A DNA stretch of 64,000 bases from Ruminococcus_G sp050944435 (GCA_050944435.1 JBMNRB010000012.1:26478-90477), one strand, 5' to 3'. Shown: positions 33,784 to 42,509, counted from the first letter of the stretch. The notes: generated by a model not told the origin, from the letters alone. Made by a program: numbers and translations.

Positions 33784-35472
33784 TCACTTATGGTTGCTCC
33801 AGGACGGCGAACCTACGGCCACGGCGCATATACGCATTTCAATAAACTGCTTTTCTCCCGTATCCGGATGTTCCATCCTGATTTCCTCTGCCTGGCAGGT
33901 AGCCGTCACCCTTTCTCCGCCGGCGCATTCTGCTTTCCTCCTGACAGATTCCTCTGCCTTTTCCATCGCATACGCCTTGGCTTCTTCCAGCGACTCAAAG
34001 GATGCAACGCCCCAGGGAGCATGTACCACGATTCTCTCGTGATACTGATCCGGCCGAAGCAGGACTTTCTCTTCCACTGACACACTGCCCGATGCGGCCC
34101 CTATGGCATTTGCAACCTCAGCATGAGGCGGAATAATCAGGACCGCCGGCAGTTTGTCACAGACTTTGGGCATCCAGGCGCTCACCGGCGCGCCCAAAGC
34201 AATCACTGTTTTAGCTGCAGCTTCCCCGAAGGTTTCCTTTTTCAATGCCTCCCGGCAGGCCGCCGCCAGCTTCTCTTCTATTTCATTTACCGCAAATTTT
34301 AAAAACTCTTCATAATCCATATGCATCTGATCAGCCATTTCCCTGGCGCCGGCTGCTGCCGCCTTTACGTCCCATCTGGAAATTCGCCCCGATGCATGCA
34401 ATAAATCTGTGGGAGTCAAAGCGCTGTGCCACCCCTTCTCTTCTTTTCCTTTGCCTTCGACTCCTGTCACTTTACTGTACCGGTCTGCCATGGAAAGGGG
34501 CACGACCCTGTGGGGGCCAATGGACAAACGGCCGTCTTTCTCCGGTGACAGCCGGCTGTCGCCGCCAATACCAAAGGTAGATACATTTACTGCCCGGATC
34601 TGAGGACACCAGCCGCCTACTTCGGCGCCGGATTCTTTCAGCCGGGCTTTCCCGTCCCGAATACAGGCAATATCCGTCGTCGTACCGCCCATATCCACCA
34701 CAAGGGCATCCTTGGTTTCCGTGAGAAACCGGGCGCCCACCACACTGGCTGCCGGTCCTGACAGAATCGTCTCCACCGGTCGGTTCAGTGCATATTCCCA
34801 TTTCATCAGACTGCCGTCGCCCTTTACGATCATCAGAGGAATCTCTCCCAGAGAAAATTCCTTCATGATCATTTTCACATTGGCAATCAGGGTGGTGATG
34901 CAGGTAATCAGCCCTGCATTCAGCGCCGCCGTCACCGTCCGGTCATAAAATCCCAGGGACTGGCAAAGTTCATGGGCGCAGACCACCGGCACGTCCAAAA
35001 CTTCATGGAGGATCTCTTTCACCTGTATTTCATGGATGGGATTGCGGACACTGGCAAAGGAGGACACGGCGGCAGCCTCTATTTTCCCCTCCAGGCTTTT
35101 TGCCGCCTTACGTACCTGTTCCCGATCGATACCCGTTCTCTGTCTTCCTTTAATGTCCAGTTCTCCCTGCAGAGGAATACAGAAGTCCGCAGGCAGATCC
35201 TGGTCTATCCTTCGTCCCAAAAGGAATAATCCCACCCGGCTCTGTCTCCCTTCCACCACTGCATTGGTAGCCAGGGTGGTGGAAAGGCAGACCATGGAAA
35301 CCTGAGACAGCTGATCCACCGGCAGCTTTCGAAAACAGTTGCGGATTCCCACGCTCAGATCCTGTCTGGTGGTAAAGGCTTTTGCCGTGCTGTGTACCTG
35401 ACGGGCGGCGGGATCCATCAAAACGCCGTCCGTAAATGTTCCGCCGGTATCGATTCCCAAGATGTACGACAC
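33784..35472 (-). CDS. Hydantoinase/oxoprolinase-family ASKHA ATPase (HyuA-like, no HyuB)
   Basis: A 562-residue protein of the HyuA family with a GTG start (AGGAGG is 11 bases before it). It has the N-terminal phosphate loop ILGIDTGGTFTDGVLMD, the second phosphate loop ALVVDMGGTTTDIACI, then FGIGGDSRL and a final ALGAPVSAWMPKV segment. True hydantoinases and oxoprolinases work with a HyuB partner, and none is present. It is followed immediately by a coenzyme B12 mutase gene (22 bases). Other B12 enzymes use an ASKHA-fold ATPase to exchange damaged cofactor, so it may be a reactivase for that mutase; ring-opening hydrolysis remains possible. The length is shorter than most HyuA proteins. Confidence 0.82.
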   Translation of the reverse strand: MSYILGIDTGGTFTDGVLMDPAARQVHSTAKAFTTRQDLSVGIRNCFRKLPVDQLSQVSMVCLSTTLATNAVVEGRQSRVGLFLLGRRIDQDLPADFCIPLQGELDIKGRQRTGIDREQVRKAAKSLEGKIEAAAVSSFASVRNPIHEIQVKEILHEVLDVPVVCAHELCQSLGFYDRTVTAALNAGLITCITTLIANVKMIMKEFSLGEIPLMIVKGDGSLMKWEYALNRPVETILSGPAASVVGARFLTETKDALVVDMGGTTTDIACIRDGKARLKESGAEVGGWCPQIRAVNVSTFGIGGDSRLSPEKDGRLSIGPHRVVPLSMADRYSKVTGVEGKGKEEKGWHSALTPTDLLHASGRISRWDVKAAAAGAREMADQMHMDYEEFLKFAVNEIEEKLAAACREALKKETFGEAAAKTVIALGAPVSAWMPKVCDKLPAVLIIPPHAEVANAIGAASGSVSVEEKVLLRPDQYHERIVVHAPWGVASFESLEEAKAYAMEKAEESVRRKAECAGGERVTATCQAEEIRMEHPDTGEKQFIEMRICAVAVGSPSWSNHK

Positions 35473-35498
35473 GTGTCCTTCTGCCTCCTATCCTCTAT

Positions 35499-36911
35499 CT
35501 ACTGAATCTGATATTTTTCTTCAATTTTAGCAATTTCCGCTTCCAGAATTTCGAAAATTTCATCTACCTGCTCCGGTGTCAGCGTAATGGGCGGAATAAA
35601 GGAAATGCGGTTGCCGTAGTATCCGTTCAGCTGAGCAAGAAGTCCCGCGTCTCTCATATTGTTAACCAGCTCATGAGCTTCTTCCTTCGCCGGCTCTTTC
35701 GTTCCCCGGTCTTTTACCAGCTCCAGACCGAAGTATACGCCTATGGCAGAATAGGTTCCCACGATGGGATGATTTGCCATCAGCTCATCGGCTTTCTTCT
35801 TCAGATATTCCCCTGTCTTTGTGCAGTTTTCCAGCAGATGATCTTCTTCAATGATGTCCAGAACTGTGTTGCCCACGCGGCATCCCAGAGAATATCCTGC
35901 ATAGGTGGAGCAGATAAAGCTGACTCCTGCTTCTTCAAAAATTTCCGCACGGCCTACAATACCGGACATCGGTATGCCTGCACCCAGCGCTTTTCCAAAT
36001 ACCAGGATATCGGGCACCACATCCTCGTGCTCACAGCACCACAATTTGCCGGTACGTCCCATACCTGTCTGCACTTCGTCAAAGATCAGAAGGAAGCCGT
36101 ATTTATCCGCCAGTTTGCGAAGCTCCGTCAAAAATCCCTTCGGCGGTGCAATATAGCCGGCAGAACTCTGACAGGGTTCCACGATCATCGCCGCCACATT
36201 ATTAATGCCGGAATCGGGAGCTCCCATACAGGTAACGCCTGTTGACATCATATTGTCGATAACTTTTACACACTCGAAATTACATTTTCCCTCTTCCCTT
36301 CCATAGGGACAGCGATAGCAGTACGCATAGGGGAAATGTTCAATACAGTTGTCCTGTGACGGAACAGGATTATAATAACCGGTCATACGTCCGGATCCCG
36401 TCAGTCCCATGGTCGCTGTATTCTGTCCATGGTATCCTCCATAGAAAGAGATGATATGTGTCTTTTTCGTATGATATCTGGCAATACGGATCGCATTTTC
36501 CACCGCATCAGATCCGGAAAGAGCCAGACGAACACGTTTCGGAAAATCACCCGGCGTTTTTTCAATGATGCGTTTTACCAATTTCAGCCGCTCCGGTGTG
36601 GGGAAATCGAACCAGAAATCCAGCTCGTTCATATACTGATCATACATGGCGTCTGCGATTCTCTTGTCACCGTGTCCTATGTTCATGGAGGACATACCGC
36701 AGATGCAGTCGATATATTCTTTTCCATCCACATCCCAGATGCGGTTTCCTTTTCCTCTTTTGATAATCTGAGGATAATCCCATTTTGTAAATAAAACATC
36801 TCCTGGATGTTCATATTTCAGGAAATCCTTTAATCCTTCTTTGTTCCCCGGTGTCATGTTTTCAGCATTCTCAACCTGCTCCAGCAGTACTTCATAAGGT
36901 TTCTTACTCAT
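35499..36911 (-). CDS. Class III PLP aminotransferase (omega-amino acid type)
   Basis: A 470-residue PLP-dependent class III aminotransferase. Key segments are SGSDAVENAIRIARYHTKKTHIISFYGGYHG, LLIFDEVQTGMGRTGKLW with the PLP-ring Asp, and the Schiff-base lysine in VFGKALGAG. A cysteine cluster (FPYAYCYRCPYGREEGKCNFEC, residues about 190-212) is unusual but occurs in some relatives. Such enzymes move the terminal amino group of omega-amino acids, often to pyruvate, making alanine and a semialdehyde. The alanine dehydrogenase at 38261 and aldehyde dehydrogenase at 30573 fit these two products. It is the first gene of the operon, with AGGAGGT at the start and a strong promoter upstream. Confidence 0.9.
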   Translation of the reverse strand: MSKKPYEVLLEQVENAENMTPGNKEGLKDFLKYEHPGDVLFTKWDYPQIIKRGKGNRIWDVDGKEYIDCICGMSSMNIGHGDKRIADAMYDQYMNELDFWFDFPTPERLKLVKRIIEKTPGDFPKRVRLALSGSDAVENAIRIARYHTKKTHIISFYGGYHGQNTATMGLTGSGRMTGYYNPVPSQDNCIEHFPYAYCYRCPYGREEGKCNFECVKVIDNMMSTGVTCMGAPDSGINNVAAMIVEPCQSSAGYIAPPKGFLTELRKLADKYGFLLIFDEVQTGMGRTGKLWCCEHEDVVPDILVFGKALGAGIPMSGIVGRAEIFEEAGVSFICSTYAGYSLGCRVGNTVLDIIEEDHLLENCTKTGEYLKKKADELMANHPIVGTYSAIGVYFGLELVKDRGTKEPAKEEAHELVNNMRDAGLLAQLNGYYGNRISFIPPITLTPEQVDEIFEILEAEIAKIEEKYQIQ

Positions 36912-36973
36912 TCTAAATTACCTCCTTGCGTGCATGTTTTAAATTACTGTATGTGACACCCTTTCTGTTGCTG

Positions 36974-37004
36974 ATATATTAATATATTAAAATATCATTG
37001 TCAA
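36974..37004 (-). promoter_or_regulatory. Sigma-A promoter with overlapping TTAATATATTAA palindrome, aminotransferase operon
   Basis: On the minus strand TTGACA (36999-37004) and TAATAT (36976-36981) are 17 bases apart. The palindrome TTAATATATTAA (36979-36990) overlaps the -10, so a bound repressor would block polymerase. The GntR protein encoded at the end of this operon is the likely ligand-responsive repressor. Confidence 0.65.
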
Positions 37005-37080
37005 GCATTCTTGTCTAAATTTTTTTATTTAAGCAGATTCGACAAAATTATTGTCTGATTTTTTCGCGTTATTACCAGAA

Positions 37081-37980
37081 TTATATTTTTACTTTTCTGC
37101 GGTATTGGGCCGGAGACAATTGATATCGCTCTTTAAACAACTTACAGAAATAGCTGGTGGAAGAAAAACCGCACATGGAAGCAATTTCTGTCACCGAACT
37201 CTTTGTACACGCCAGCAGTGAAGCTCCCTGGGTAAGACGGCATTCATTGATATACTCCACCGGTGTTTTCTGTGAAAACCGTTTGAAACATTTGAAACAT
37301 TCGCTCCGGCTTACATTGGCGCTTCTGGCAATCTGATCCACTGTCAGCTCTTCAAAAAGATGCTCCCTTATATAGAAAAGCATTTTTTTCATACACTCAT
37401 CATTTTTCTGATACGTCTTTTTCTCTAAAGCCGATTCATCTGCCTTTCTTATATATACAAGAAATTCATGCCACAGCTGACTGACCAGTCCCAGACACTT
37501 CAGTTCATAACCAAAGTCTGTATCGTCCAGCCCGTGAATCTTTTTCACCAGGGACAGGATTTCATCCGCCGCTCCATCCCCATGCAAAAGGGGAACTCCC
37601 TGGATGGCGCTGCCAATTACCGTCTGAAAATATTTCTGATAAACAATACCGTTTACGTTATGATCCAGCAGAGAGGGGGAAAAGGCCACCACCTTCATGA
37701 CTGCATCGCTGCAGCCCGCAGCCTGCTTCGCCATATGCATCGTATTTCCATTGATAAGAATACCGTCTCCCTCTTTCAGACGGATGCATTCCCCGTCACT
37801 GATATAGTAGTCCAGTTCTCCGGACGCCATGACGGCAAACTCCAGCTCCAGATGCCAGTGACAGTCCAGCGTATGCGCCGGAAGACTTCGATAGCTGTCC
37901 GTGGAAATCTCTATGGGAAAAGTGGGATCTTTATAAGTTAAAGATTCCCGCAGGGTCCTGTCCACTTCAAATATTCTCAT
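37081..37980 (-). CDS. AraC family transcriptional regulator with cupin sensor domain
   Basis: A 299-residue one-component regulator. The N-terminal cupin-like domain has HTLDCHWHLELEFAVMASGELDYYISDG, typical of the sugar/effector-binding part of AraC proteins, and the C-terminal 100 residues are the paired helix-turn-helix (ELTVDQIARSANVSRSECFKCFKRFSQKTPVEYINECRL and TEIASMCGFSSTSYFCKLFKE). AAAGGAGG precedes the start. It is divergent from alanine dehydrogenase and sits just upstream of the aminotransferase operon, so it probably controls one or both arms of the island together with the GntR protein. Confidence 0.9.
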   Translation of the reverse strand: MRIFEVDRTLRESLTYKDPTFPIEISTDSYRSLPAHTLDCHWHLELEFAVMASGELDYYISDGECIRLKEGDGILINGNTMHMAKQAAGCSDAVMKVVAFSPSLLDHNVNGIVYQKYFQTVIGSAIQGVPLLHGDGAADEILSLVKKIHGLDDTDFGYELKCLGLVSQLWHEFLVYIRKADESALEKKTYQKNDECMKKMLFYIREHLFEELTVDQIARSANVSRSECFKCFKRFSQKTPVEYINECRLTQGASLLACTKSSVTEIASMCGFSSTSYFCKLFKERYQLSPAQYRRKVKI

Positions 37981-38138
37981 TTTATCCTCCTTTCAGATAC
38001 TATATTTATATTTTTAACCATTATATTGATATTATTTTCTGTTATTTTACATTATAATTATATTACAGTTTATTATCCACTACAAGATCTTTTTTACAAA
38101 TATAGATATTTATTTTTTAAATTTTTTTATTTTTCCTC

Positions 38139-38170
38139 TTGACAGTTGAGATATTAATATATTAATATAT
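38139..38170 (+). promoter_or_regulatory. Sigma-A promoter with overlapping TTAATATATTAA palindrome, ald operon
   Basis: TTGACA (38139-38144) followed after 18 bases by TAATAT (38163-38168); the palindrome TTAATATATTAA (38154-38165) covers the spacer and -10. About 90 bases of leader separate it from the ATG at 38261. The arrangement mirrors the aminotransferase promoter on the other strand. Confidence 0.65.
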
Positions 38171-38260
38171 TATCAACAAAAACAAACACCAATTACTGAT
38201 ACCAAAACACCCTTTCTGTACCATTTTATTTTGAATACTATCAAAGGAGGTACATTCCCA

Positions 38261-39373
38261 ATGAATATCGGATTGGTAAAAGAAATCAAAAACAATGAGT
38301 TTCGCGTAGGACTGACGCCTGCCAATGTAAAGGCTTATGCAGACGCCGGCCATCAGGTTCTGGTAGAAAAATCTGCCGGCGAAGGTTCCGGATTTGAGGA
38401 TCAAGAATATATCAACGCCGGCGCTTCCATCCTTCCCGATGCCGCATCAGTATGGGAAGCGGCTGATATGATCGTTAAGGTAAAGGAACCCATTGAACCG
38501 GAATACAAATACTTAAGAAAAGATCAGATCCTTTATACATATCTGCATCTTGCAGCAGACCGTCCTCTGACAGACGCTCTCTTAAAAGCAGGAACAAAGG
38601 CCGTAGCCTATGAAACCATCGTAGGAAAAAGCGGAAATCTTCCCTGTCTGATCCCCATGAGTGAAATCGCAGGCCGTATGTCTGTCCAGGAAGGAGCAAA
38701 ATATCTGGAAAAAACCTATGGCGGACGGGGAATGCTGCTGTCAGGCGTTCCCGGAGTAGAAAAAGCCAACGTGGTGATCATCGGCGGCGGCGGCGTAGGT
38801 ACCAACGCCTGCAAAATTGCAGTGGGAATGGGCGCCAACGTAACTATTCTGGACGTCAACGTAGAGCGTCTGACCTATCTGGACGATATTTTCGGAAGCC
38901 GGATTCAGACCCTGTACAGCACACGGGCAAATATCCTTTCTGCCATTTCACAGGCTGATCTGGTCATCGGCGCTGTATTGCTTCCCGGCCGTAAAGCGCC
39001 CAAGCTGGTTCTTCGCGACGATCTCAAACTGATGAAAAAAGGATCAGTAATCGTAGATGTGGCTGTAGATCAGGGCGGATGCATCGAAACCACCCATGCT
39101 ACTACCCATCAGGATCCGGTATTCGAAGTAGACGGTATTGTACATTACTGTGTTGCCAATATGCCGGGAGCTGTTTCCCGTACTTCTACCATCGCACTGA
39201 CCAACACCACCCTTAATTACGGCTTGGCTATCGCCGGAAAAGGTCTGGAAAATGCGGTGAAAGAAGACGCCGGACTGGCTCTGGGGGTAAACTGCTACGA
39301 TGGAAAGTGTACCTTCCCCGGCGTAGCGGAAGCTTTTGGTCTGGAATACACAGATCTTCACTCTTTAATTTAA
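38261..39373 (+). CDS. ald: Alanine dehydrogenase
   Basis: A 370-residue NAD-dependent L-alanine dehydrogenase (alanine + NAD + water to pyruvate + ammonium + NADH). The N-terminal half has MNIGLVKEIKNNEFRVGLTP and YTYLHLAADRPLTDALL with the catalytic His, and the NAD domain has VVIIGGGGVGTNACKIAVGMGANVTILDVN. The C-terminal ATTHQDPVFEVDGIVHYCVANMPGAVSRTST segment is characteristic. The start follows AAAGGAGG by 9 bases; an upstream ATG at 38231 is unlikely. In this island it would recycle alanine made by the omega-aminotransferase back to pyruvate, releasing ammonium. The promoter overlaps a candidate GntR operator. Confidence 0.95.
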   Translation: MNIGLVKEIKNNEFRVGLTPANVKAYADAGHQVLVEKSAGEGSGFEDQEYINAGASILPDAASVWEAADMIVKVKEPIEPEYKYLRKDQILYTYLHLAADRPLTDALLKAGTKAVAYETIVGKSGNLPCLIPMSEIAGRMSVQEGAKYLEKTYGGRGMLLSGVPGVEKANVVIIGGGGVGTNACKIAVGMGANVTILDVNVERLTYLDDIFGSRIQTLYSTRANILSAISQADLVIGAVLLPGRKAPKLVLRDDLKLMKKGSVIVDVAVDQGGCIETTHATTHQDPVFEVDGIVHYCVANMPGAVSRTSTIALTNTTLNYGLAIAGKGLENAVKEDAGLALGVNCYDGKCTFPGVAEAFGLEYTDLHSLI

Positions 39374-39490
39374 CTACATCCCTACATCTCATTCATACTT
39401 TTATACTTTCATACGGAAGGAGAGACTTGCATCTTGTCTGCAGGTCTTTCTTTCACAAAAGAGAGATTTATCACAGGAGGTTAACGAATT

Positions 39491-40282
39491 ATGTATATGG
39501 ATAAACAATGCAAACGCGGATACAACGAATACATCAGCTGTGACGTAAACAACGGCGAAGGCAGTCTGATGGATGTGGCTCTTCTGATTATGGAAGAAGG
39601 AGATACCTACTCTTTCCATGAAGACAAAAAAGAAATGGCCTGGATCATGTTTGAAGGAAAAGCAACGGTGGAATTCGCAGGGAAAACAGTTGATATGGAT
39701 CGTCCCAACCCCTTCGACTACAGTACCTACTGCCTGCATCTGTGCGCCGGCGACAGCTGTACCATCACAGCTAAAGGCCACTGCGAATTCTATGTTCAGA
39801 AAACTTATAATGACAATAAATTTGAAGCACATCTTTATACCCCGGAAGAAACGGACACCTGGCGCCGGGGAGCCGACGGCGAATGCGGCGGCTGCATTGA
39901 ACGGGATGTCAGAACCAGTTTTGATTTCGGAAACGCCCCCTACTCCAATATGGTGCTGGGCGAAGTAGTGAACCTTCCGGGCAAATGGTCCAGCTATCCC
40001 CCTCACTGGCATCCCCAACCGGAAGTTTACTTCTACCGGTTTGACAAACCCCAGGGCTTTGGCGCAGGATGGATCGACGGTGAAATCTGCGAACTCCATC
40101 ACAATGGTCTGGCAGTCATCACCGAAGGCACCCATGCACAGGTCATGGCCCCCGGTTATCCCTGCTGTTATGCCTGGGGAATCCGCCACTTAGAAGGCAA
40201 TCCCTGGGAAAAGACCAGAATCGACGATGAAGCCCATACATGGATGCTGGATCCCAATGTAAAGATTTGGGGTGTAAAATAG
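39491..40282 (+). CDS. IolB/KduI-like isomerase (5-deoxy-glucuronate isomerase family)
   Basis: A 263-residue double-cupin protein of the 5-deoxy-glucuronate isomerase family. The C-terminal cupin carries the likely metal site YPPHWHPQPEVYFYRFDKPQGFG (His-His-Glu), with a final His in YPCCYAWGIRHLEGNPW. The family isomerises 5-deoxy-D-glucuronate in inositol breakdown, or related uronates. None of the other inositol genes (iolA, C, D, E) is in the window, and its neighbours are amino-acid enzymes, so a different substrate is quite possible. AGGAGG lies 11 bases before the ATG. It follows ald by 117 bases, containing an imperfect hairpin near 39418-39455, and precedes an SDR gene by 9 bases. 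Confidence 0.82.
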   Translation: MYMDKQCKRGYNEYISCDVNNGEGSLMDVALLIMEEGDTYSFHEDKKEMAWIMFEGKATVEFAGKTVDMDRPNPFDYSTYCLHLCAGDSCTITAKGHCEFYVQKTYNDNKFEAHLYTPEETDTWRRGADGECGGCIERDVRTSFDFGNAPYSNMVLGEVVNLPGKWSSYPPHWHPQPEVYFYRFDKPQGFGAGWIDGEICELHHNGLAVITEGTHAQVMAPGYPCCYAWGIRHLEGNPWEKTRIDDEAHTWMLDPNVKIWGVK

Positions 40283-40291
40283 GAAATAATC

Positions 40292-41083
40292 ATGAAAAAA
40301 AGCAGAATGTCACTGGAAGGACAGACCGCAGTGGTAACGGGAGGCGGGTCAGGTATCGGCAGGGCCATCTGTATCGCCCTTGCTGAACACGGCGCCTCCG
40401 TACTGGCGGCGGGAAGGACGGAAAAGAACATAAAAGAAACGGTCTCTTTCATCCGCAGCGCCGGCGGCACCGCTGATTATATCTGCACAGATGTCACCAA
40501 TTCTTCCGACGTAACCAGAATGACCGAACGCGCCCTAACTTTGTACGGCGCCATTGATCTTCTGTACAACAGCGCCGGTATTTGTACCGTCTGCGATGTG
40601 GAACACATGCCGGAACAGTGGTGGGAGGACACCTTCGCCGTAAACTGCAAAGGCGTATTCCTCTGTGCAAAATCCGTAATTCCCCCGATGAAAAAACAGG
40701 GAAAGGGACGGATCATCAGCATTGCCTCCCAGGCGGGAAAGGGCGCTTCGGCCAATCAGGCCCACTACTGCGCCTCCAAAGCGGCTGTTATCGGTTTTAC
40801 CCGGTCCCTTGCCATGGAATTAAAAGATACGGGAATCCGTGTCAACTGCATCTGTCCCGGTTCTGTGATGAACGAAATGACGCTGGGTGAAGCCCGGGAA
40901 TTTGCCCGGATAGAGGGAGAAGACCCCGCTGCAATCCTGGAATCCTGGCGAGCCGCCATTCCTTTGGGAAGATGGGTGACGCCTCAGGATGTGGCGGACA
41001 CGGCAGTACTGCTGGCTTCTGATTACACAGACTACATGACCGGCCAGGCTGTCAATATCAGCGGCGGCCAGACTATGATTTAA
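40292..41083 (+). CDS. Short-chain dehydrogenase/reductase
   Basis: A 263-residue classical SDR. The coenzyme loop is VVTGGGSGIGRAICIAL, the NAG-type segment is LLYNSAGICTV, the catalytic Ser lies in ISIASQAGKG, and the catalytic Tyr/Lys pair is in HYCASKAAV. The C-terminal IRVNCICPGSV and NISGGQTMI are standard. It probably oxidises or reduces a hydroxy/keto group of a pathway intermediate with NAD(P). It is the last gene of the ald arm and is followed by a strong terminator. Substrate unknown. Confidence 0.9.
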   Translation: MKKSRMSLEGQTAVVTGGGSGIGRAICIALAEHGASVLAAGRTEKNIKETVSFIRSAGGTADYICTDVTNSSDVTRMTERALTLYGAIDLLYNSAGICTVCDVEHMPEQWWEDTFAVNCKGVFLCAKSVIPPMKKQGKGRIISIASQAGKGASANQAHYCASKAAVIGFTRSLAMELKDTGIRVNCICPGSVMNEMTLGEAREFARIEGEDPAAILESWRAAIPLGRWVTPQDVADTAVLLASDYTDYMTGQAVNISGGQTMI

Positions 41084-41100
41084 GCTTATCTGCCATTAAA

Positions 41101-41140
41101 AAATACAGCAGGAAACACTGCACCGTTTCCTGCTGTATTT
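41101..41140 (+). terminator. Terminator after the SDR gene
   Basis: A 16-bp stem AAATACAGCAGGAAAC with its complement and an 8-base loop, then TTTCT. It is near-symmetric, so it could also serve the convergent DUF1638 gene ending at 41167. Confidence 0.85.
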
Positions 41141-41166
41141 TTCTGCATTTATTGGAACGTTTCCGC

Positions 41167-41856
41167 CTAATAACAGCTCCCCTCCATCAACCGGAAAGCC
41201 TTGAGACCGATGATTTCGCCCTTTTCAAAAACAACAAACTGTTCATCCCACCTGCCGGACACCAGTTTTTCCAGGATAAGATTGCTTCCCGGCACATAGT
41301 CCAGAGCGCAGCGGATCAAATCCGCGTTTTCCTGTGCATCCACAGCAAATTCCTCACTGTAGCAGTCATACACTCCCGTGTCAATGATATCCACATTGGT
41401 ATAATTTTGAAAATAAGATCCAAAGACCATGGTGCCGAACTCCATGCCGTAATCGCGGCACAGCTCTTCCTTCATCCCCCGGATGCTGTACTTACCCTTA
41501 TCGCTGTCCCGGATATACATATGGCCTTTCTGTTTCAGGTTGGCATGCTGCCTGTCGTCTGTGTTTAACAGCATGGTGATGCAGTCATCCATATTGGGAA
41601 TCACGATTCTTCTTTTCACTTCAATCCCATCCCATGAACCTCCGCAATAGGCCATGGCCGCCAGCACATTTTCCACCTTCTTTGGCAAATTGTCCAATAT
41701 AGTCTGAAGGCATCTTTTCATCTTTGTCGGATCCACATGGTATTCCCGATCAGCCTCCAGCACCGGAAAATCCGTCTGCATTTTTCTCTGCGCCGCCTCC
41801 ACATGAAGAAGCATGGAACTGCAGGCGAGAATTACCGTATTTTCTTTTGTCAGCAT
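41167..41856 (-). CDS. DUF1638 domain protein
   Basis: A 229-residue soluble protein matching DUF1638: ILACSSMLLHVEAAQ at the N-terminus, AMAYCGGSWDGIEVKRRIVIPNMDDCITMLL (central Cys-Gly-Gly and metal-like Asp/His segment) and FGSYFQNYTNVDIIDTGVYDCY. Members are often found near corrinoid methyltransferase genes, but their reaction is not established. It overlaps the DUF3786 gene by 7 bases, so the pair is translationally coupled. The nearest corrinoid-type gene here is the MttB homologue 17 kb away. Confidence 0.8.
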   Translation of the reverse strand: MLTKENTVILACSSMLLHVEAAQRKMQTDFPVLEADREYHVDPTKMKRCLQTILDNLPKKVENVLAAMAYCGGSWDGIEVKRRIVIPNMDDCITMLLNTDDRQHANLKQKGHMYIRDSDKGKYSIRGMKEELCRDYGMEFGTMVFGSYFQNYTNVDIIDTGVYDCYSEEFAVDAQENADLIRCALDYVPGSNLILEKLVSGRWDEQFVVFEKGEIIGLKAFRLMEGSCY

Positions 41857-42509
41857 ACTTTATCCTTTCCGCTTTCTTCTTGCATTTTCTCTTTCAGCCG
41901 GTTAAGCAAATGGGACAGAGCAAACATTACCGTTTCATAATGCATATAGTCCAGCATGTTTTTATCCGTCAAGAGTTGCAGACTTGCAGGAAACTCTTCA
42001 TCTGAATTCCAAAAACGCATGACAACCGGCAAAAATGGAAAAAGCGGCAATTCATAAGCGGCGTCTCCTTTTTCTTTCTTTTTCCCGCCAAGCGCTTCAC
42101 AGGCCTTGGCAAGTGCCTTCGTCTTTCCATCAAAATACTCTGCAGCATGCTGAAAAAAATCATTTCCCCTTTCCAGACTGCCTCCCAAAACAGCCGGCAG
42201 ACTTTTTACATTCACCCATTCATGGGCAAGATGACAGCTTTCAACAGAATTACACAGTACGTCATAAATAGTCATTGCTTCATTGTAATCCCCGCTTTGC
42301 ACCGTCGTAAAATCATCCTCTGACCACTCCACCTGCCCCGTCAGGCGGCTGACCCGGTATCTGCGGTTCAGGCATTCTATATATAAGTAATTTTCGTCAG
42401 ATGCCAGCTCAAACTTACGGATCATATTTTCCTGATTATACTGCAAAAAAACTGATGCCATGTCATTTTTCATCTTTTCATAATTGGAAATTCCTGATTT
42501 ACCCGCCAT
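41850..42509 (-). CDS. DUF3786 domain protein
   Basis: A 219-residue protein that matches DUF3786, a family of unknown function. Visible features are the N-terminal NYEKMKNDMASVFLQYNQENMIRKFEL, the LYIECLNRRYRVSRLTGQVEW strand, VESCHLAHEWVNVKSLPAVLGG, and LPLFPFLPVVMRFWNSDEEFPASLQLLTDKNMLDYMHYET. It is coupled to the DUF1638 gene by a 7-base overlap, and both are read from the promoter at 42655-42684. A role in corrinoid or metal metabolism is plausible by association only. Confidence 0.75.
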   Translation of the reverse strand: MAGKSGISNYEKMKNDMASVFLQYNQENMIRKFELASDENYLYIECLNRRYRVSRLTGQVEWSEDDFTTVQSGDYNEAMTIYDVLCNSVESCHLAHEWVNVKSLPAVLGGSLERGNDFFQHAAEYFDGKTKALAKACEALGGKKKEKGDAAYELPLFPFLPVVMRFWNSDEEFPASLQLLTDKNMLDYMHYETVMFALSHLLNRLKEKMQEESGKDKVC

